Below are positions 13,998 through 16,816 of a stretch of DNA of 16,816 nt, piece after piece (positions within the stretch are counted from its first letter, which is position 1; every line of letters starts with the position of its first letter). This DNA is from Lysobacterales bacterium (GTDB lineage: Bacteria; Pseudomonadota; Gammaproteobacteria; Xanthomonadales; SZUA-36): positions 1 through 16,816 of the forward strand of contig JABSSV010000323.1 in the NCBI GenBank assembly GCA_013213875.1. Direction: 5' to 3'. The position numbers were made by a program, and so were the translations under genes. The notes below the pieces were generated by a model. That model made no database searches, had not been told where the DNA came from, and saw only the letters and a program-made list of their open reading frames with translations.

Positions 13998-15134
13998 CTA
14001 GGGCTCGGCCGCAAGCAGCAGCTGACCCTGCAGCAGCAGCTCTACCAGCAGCTCCGAATCGCGGTGGTCTAAGGCCGGTCTGGCACCGGGCTCAAGCCCT
14101 GCGCAGAGCCAGGCGGCCAGCGCGGTCGAGCAGGCATGGGCGCGGCCCGCCAGAAACAGTCGCGCATCAGCGCCTTGCCGGTGCCAGTTGGGTCGCGCCC
14201 AGGGATGCAGCGTCAGGGGCTGGCCGGAGCTGACGGCCTGTTCCAGTTCTTGCCGCCCGGGCAGCTGTGGCGGTGGTGCGGGCTCATGGGCCTGGCGAAA
14301 GCGGCTCAGGAGCCGACCGATGCTGTCTGCCAGCAGTTCCGGATCATTGAGCTTACCAAGCAACAACTGTCGAAAGCGTTCCTGGGCGGCCGCGTCAACT
14401 TCACCGCTGGCCACCGCAGGCTGCAGAGCCGGGTCGCGGTAGCGGCCACCTTCGTCATCTTGCTCGGTCAAACTCTCGCCCAGGGCCAGGCTTAGATCCA
14501 GTGCGCTGGGGGCGCGAAAGCCGATGGAAGCGGTCAGGCATGGGTCCAGGGCTACCCCGTGATGTGCCACGCCGGGCGGCAGATAGAGCATATCGCCCGG
14601 CTCCAATATCCAGCTGTCCTGCGGCTGAAAGCTGGCCAGCATATCTATGGGCTGTGCGGCGTCAGATCGGGGGTCAAACTGCTCCGTAATGTCCCAGCGG
14701 CGGCGTCCTTGCACCTGCAGCAGGAACACGTCGTACTGATCCACATGGGCACCCACGGAGCCGCCGGGCGCAGCAAAGCTGATCATCAGATCATCCAGAC
14801 GCCAGCTGGGCAGGAAGTTGAAGCGTGCCAGCAGGGACTGGAGCGGCGCGTAGTGCTTTTCCACGTCCTGCACCAGTAGCGTCCAGCCTTCCGACCCCAG
14901 TGTTGTGAAGCGGGATTCCGCGAAGGGACCGTGTTCCAGTTGCCAGAGGCCGGCGCTATCCGGGCCGGAAATGAGCCGGGACTCGGTCAGCTCCTCGCAG
15001 GCGAGGCCGGCGAGATCGTTGCCGTCCAGGGGAAAGTCATGCTGCAGTGCCGTCCGGCGTAGCAGGCAGGGCTTGCGCTGCCAATAATCGGCCAGGAACC
15101 GGGCGGGCTCCATGCTGCCTAGGGGCGAGCTCAT
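13998..15134 (-). CDS. roxA: Ribosomal protein L16 arginine hydroxylase (JmjC/cupin oxygenase RoxA/YcfD)
   Basis: RoxA is an Fe(II)/2-oxoglutarate oxygenase that hydroxylates an arginine of ribosomal protein L16, producing succinate and CO2. The JmjC core has the iron triad His130-x-Asp132 (GAHVDQYD) and His191 (VAHHG), and Arg144 in QGRRRW for the co-substrate carboxylate, matching E. coli YcfD H125, D127, H187 and R140. YLPPGVAHHG and SIGFRAPS are further family marks. A C-terminal helical, winged-helix-like region (about 240-378) completes the usual length of 378 residues. The ATG at 15134 overlaps the purB stop as ATGA, implying translational coupling. It is followed by the sucA promoter region; whether roxA transcripts read into sucA is not visible, as no terminator is apparent. 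Confidence 0.94.
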   Translation of the reverse strand: MSSPLGSMEPARFLADYWQRKPCLLRRTALQHDFPLDGNDLAGLACEELTESRLISGPDSAGLWQLEHGPFAESRFTTLGSEGWTLLVQDVEKHYAPLQSLLARFNFLPSWRLDDLMISFAAPGGSVGAHVDQYDVFLLQVQGRRRWDITEQFDPRSDAAQPIDMLASFQPQDSWILEPGDMLYLPPGVAHHGVALDPCLTASIGFRAPSALDLSLALGESLTEQDDEGGRYRDPALQPAVASGEVDAAAQERFRQLLLGKLNDPELLADSIGRLLSRFRQAHEPAPPPQLPGRQELEQAVSSGQPLTLHPWARPNWHRQGADARLFLAGRAHACSTALAAWLCAGLEPGARPALDHRDSELLVELLLQGQLLLAAEP

Positions 15135-16507
15135 GGGCTGGGTAGATTGTGCGCCAGTCGCTCAGCCAGGCCGGTGTAGCCACCGGGGGTCAGGGCCATG
15201 AGATCGGCGCGGGCCTGCTCAGGAATATCCAGGGCTGCGATGAACTCGCGCAGCGTACTCATGGTGATGGCCTTGCCGCGAGTCAGCGCCTTGAGCTGCT
15301 CGTAGGGGTTTTCCAGTCCGTGCAGGCGCATCACGGTCTGGATCGGTTCGGCCAGCACTTCCCAGGCCTGATCGAGATCCTCCGCCAGGCGAGCCGGGTC
15401 CGCTTCCAATTTGCCCAGGCCTTTCTGCAGTGATGCCAGCGCAATCATGCTATGGCCGAGGCCCGTGCCAATGGTGCGCAGCACGGTGGAGTCGGTCAGG
15501 TCGCGCTGCCAGCGTGAGACCGGCAGCTTTTCGGCCAGGTGTCCCAGCAGCGCGTTGGCCACGCCCAGGTTGCCCTCGGCGTTTTCAAAGTCAATGGGGT
15601 TGACCTTGTGCGGCATGGTGGAAGAGCCCACTTCCCCCGCCACGGTCTTCTGTTTGAAGTAACCAATGGAAATATAGGACCAGCAGTCCCGACACAGATC
15701 GATCAGGATGGTCTGATAGCGACACAGCGTATGGAAGAACTCAGCCATCCAGTCGTGCGGCTCGATTTGCGTGGTGTAGGCGTTCCAATCCAGGCCCAGC
15801 GATTCAACAAAATCGCGGGAGAAGGCAGGCCAGTCCATATGCGGGCAGGCGCTCACATGGGAGTTGAAATTGCCCACGGCACCATTAATTTTGCCCAGCA
15901 TGGTCTGGGCCTGGAGCTGCTGCTGCTGGCGGCGGAGCCGGGCCAGCACGTTGGCGATCTCCTTGCCCAGCGTGGTTGGCGATGCGGTCTGCCCGTGCGT
16001 GCGCGATAGCATGGGCAGGGCCGCATGCTCCTTCACCAGCGCGGACAGCAGGGTGTCCAGTAGCTGCATGGCTGGCATGAGCACCTGGTCGCGGGCTTCG
16101 CGCACCATGAGCGCATAGGCAAGATTGTTGATGTCCTCTGAGGTGCAGGCAAAGTGCAGGAACTCCGCCCCGGCAGCCAGGGCCGGCTGGTCCGCGAAGC
16201 GCTCCTTGAGAAAATATTCCACGGCTTTCACATCGTGGTTGGTGACCGCCTCAATGGCTTTAACGCGCTGGGCTTCCGGCTCACCAAACCCGTCCAGCAG
16301 ACCCTGCAGCCAGTCCGTGCTCGCCGCGTCCAGAGCGGGCAGCTGCGGAAAGTCTTCACAGGCTGCCAGCGCCTCAAACCAGCGCACCTCGACCAGCGTC
16401 CGGTAGTAGATCAGGCCGTATTCGCTGCAGATGCTGCGTAGGGCTTCGGTTTTGCTGCCGTAGCGTCCGTCCACAGAGCTGACGGCGGTGAGAGCTGAGA
16501 GGTCCAT
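15131..16507 (-). CDS. purB: Adenylosuccinate lyase
   Basis: PurB cleaves SAICAR to AICAR and adenylosuccinate to AMP, releasing fumarate in both, for purine synthesis. The 458-residue product belongs to the aspartase/fumarase superfamily; the signature is GSSTMPHKVNP with catalytic Ser295, and the general acid His171 lies in THGQTASP, both at E. coli PurB numbering. That agreement and an AGGA 8 nt before the ATG fix the start at 16507; an in-frame ATG at 16573 would add 22 residues not found in the family. Its stop overlaps roxA by ATGA, forming a purB-roxA unit. The divergent neighbour encodes fumarase, which consumes the fumarate released. The usual enterobacterial partner hflD is not adjacent here. 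Confidence 0.97.
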   Translation of the reverse strand: MDLSALTAVSSVDGRYGSKTEALRSICSEYGLIYYRTLVEVRWFEALAACEDFPQLPALDAASTDWLQGLLDGFGEPEAQRVKAIEAVTNHDVKAVEYFLKERFADQPALAAGAEFLHFACTSEDINNLAYALMVREARDQVLMPAMQLLDTLLSALVKEHAALPMLSRTHGQTASPTTLGKEIANVLARLRRQQQQLQAQTMLGKINGAVGNFNSHVSACPHMDWPAFSRDFVESLGLDWNAYTTQIEPHDWMAEFFHTLCRYQTILIDLCRDCWSYISIGYFKQKTVAGEVGSSTMPHKVNPIDFENAEGNLGVANALLGHLAEKLPVSRWQRDLTDSTVLRTIGTGLGHSMIALASLQKGLGKLEADPARLAEDLDQAWEVLAEPIQTVMRLHGLENPYEQLKALTRGKAITMSTLREFIAALDIPEQARADLMALTPGGYTGLAERLAHNLPSP

Positions 16508-16637
16508 CGTGTGTCCTGCCTGGCTGGAGGCGCTGCTTTTGCGCCAAACATGCGTTGGGCCGCAATGATACACGCCAGCGGCACGCCTAGCAGCCCCGAA
16601 GGCAGCTTTTCTACTCCCTGCAAGCGGCGCTCAGGCG

Positions 16638-16643
16638 TATAAT
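16638..16643 (+). promoter_or_regulatory. -10 box (TATAAT) for the fumarase gene
   Basis: An exact TATAAT in the 211-nt purB/fumC intergenic region, 75 nt before the fumarase ATG. The -35 region shows no good match. The predicted leader is about 70 nt and ends in GGAGT 10 nt before the ATG. I see no strong promoter for purB on the other strand; TATCAT at 16565-16570 is the best guess. Confidence 0.4.
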
Positions 16644-16718
16644 CAGACGCGATTTGGGCGTCCTGATGTCGAGACGCTTACCTAACCCCGATAACACGAT
16701 TGGCTGGAGTCTTTTCGC

Positions 16719-16816
16719 ATGAGCGCAAGCAACGATCAAAGCACACGCACAGAACATGACAGCATGGGTGAGCTGCAGGTGCCCGCCTGGGCCCACTGGG
16801 GCGCGCAGACCCCGCG
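16719..16816 (+). CDS. fumC: Class II fumarate hydratase, N-terminal fragment (3' end outside window)
   Basis: Class II fumarase is an iron-free homotetramer that interconverts fumarate and (S)-malate in the citric acid cycle. Only 32 codons are present. After a variable ten-residue lead the sequence R-T-E-H-D-S-M-G-E followed by VPAWAHWGAQT matches the conserved opening of FumC (RxExDSMGE...VP...WGAQT). Aspartate ammonia-lyase starts similarly but usually reads MGE...P..YYG.QT, so FumC is favoured without the catalytic SS loop being visible. The ATG at 16719 has GGAGT upstream at suitable spacing; an internal ATG at 16764 would delete conserved residues. It diverges from purB. Confidence 0.82.
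   Translation, partial: MSASNDQSTRTEHDSMGELQVPAWAHWGAQTP

Overview
This window looks like ordinary chromosomal sequence from a GC-rich gammaproteobacterium. The evidence is a GyrA with gammaproteobacterial QRDR numbering, an LpxH whose metal ligands fall at the same residue numbers as in E. coli, the L16-type ribosomal oxygenase RoxA/YcfD, a PurB with E. coli numbering, a PilH-like receiver, and TonB-like and periplasmic PpiA-like envelope proteins (so Gram-negative). I cannot name the genus. I see no insertion sequence, prophage, CRISPR array, tRNA or rRNA. No gap between genes exceeds 300 bases; the longest are about 253 nt (ppiA/gyrA) and 211 nt (purB/fumC).

Layout. 1-353 (minus): the N-terminal part of a TonB-like energy transducer, cut by the window edge. 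483-2033 (plus): a tight pair, a DUF455 ferritin-like protein followed by a class I SAM methyltransferase, divergent from the TonB-like gene. 2053-3344 (minus): ppiA (periplasmic cyclophilin) then lpxH (lipid A synthesis), 8 nt apart. 3598-6159 (plus): gyrA, behind a structured intergenic region of about 250 nt and ending in a perfect hairpin whose loop holds the stop codon. 6198-8254 (minus): a 1-Cys/Prx5-type peroxiredoxin, a single-domain PilH-like response regulator, and a YhdH/YhfP-family quinone oxidoreductase, probably separate transcription units. 8366-13848 (minus): sucA-sucB-lpdA, the complete 2-oxoglutarate dehydrogenase complex. 13998-16507 (minus): purB-roxA, overlapping by ATGA. 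16719 onward (plus): the start of a class II fumarase, divergent from purB.

How the genes fit together. The right half is a central-carbon neighbourhood. PurB releases fumarate and fumarase, transcribed divergently, hydrates it. RoxA uses 2-oxoglutarate as co-substrate and makes succinate, and the next genes downstream encode the complex that oxidises 2-oxoglutarate. The suc genes lie here without sdhCDAB upstream or sucCD downstream, unlike the common gammaproteobacterial sdh-suc cluster. They have their own promoter-like -10 and a perfect 18-bp palindrome upstream.

I found no previously undescribed multi-gene system. The best leads are the palindrome upstream of sucA, the start-site correction for sucA, the DUF455-methyltransferase pair, and several RNA hairpins at gene ends. 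All are modest, and regulatory roles are inference.
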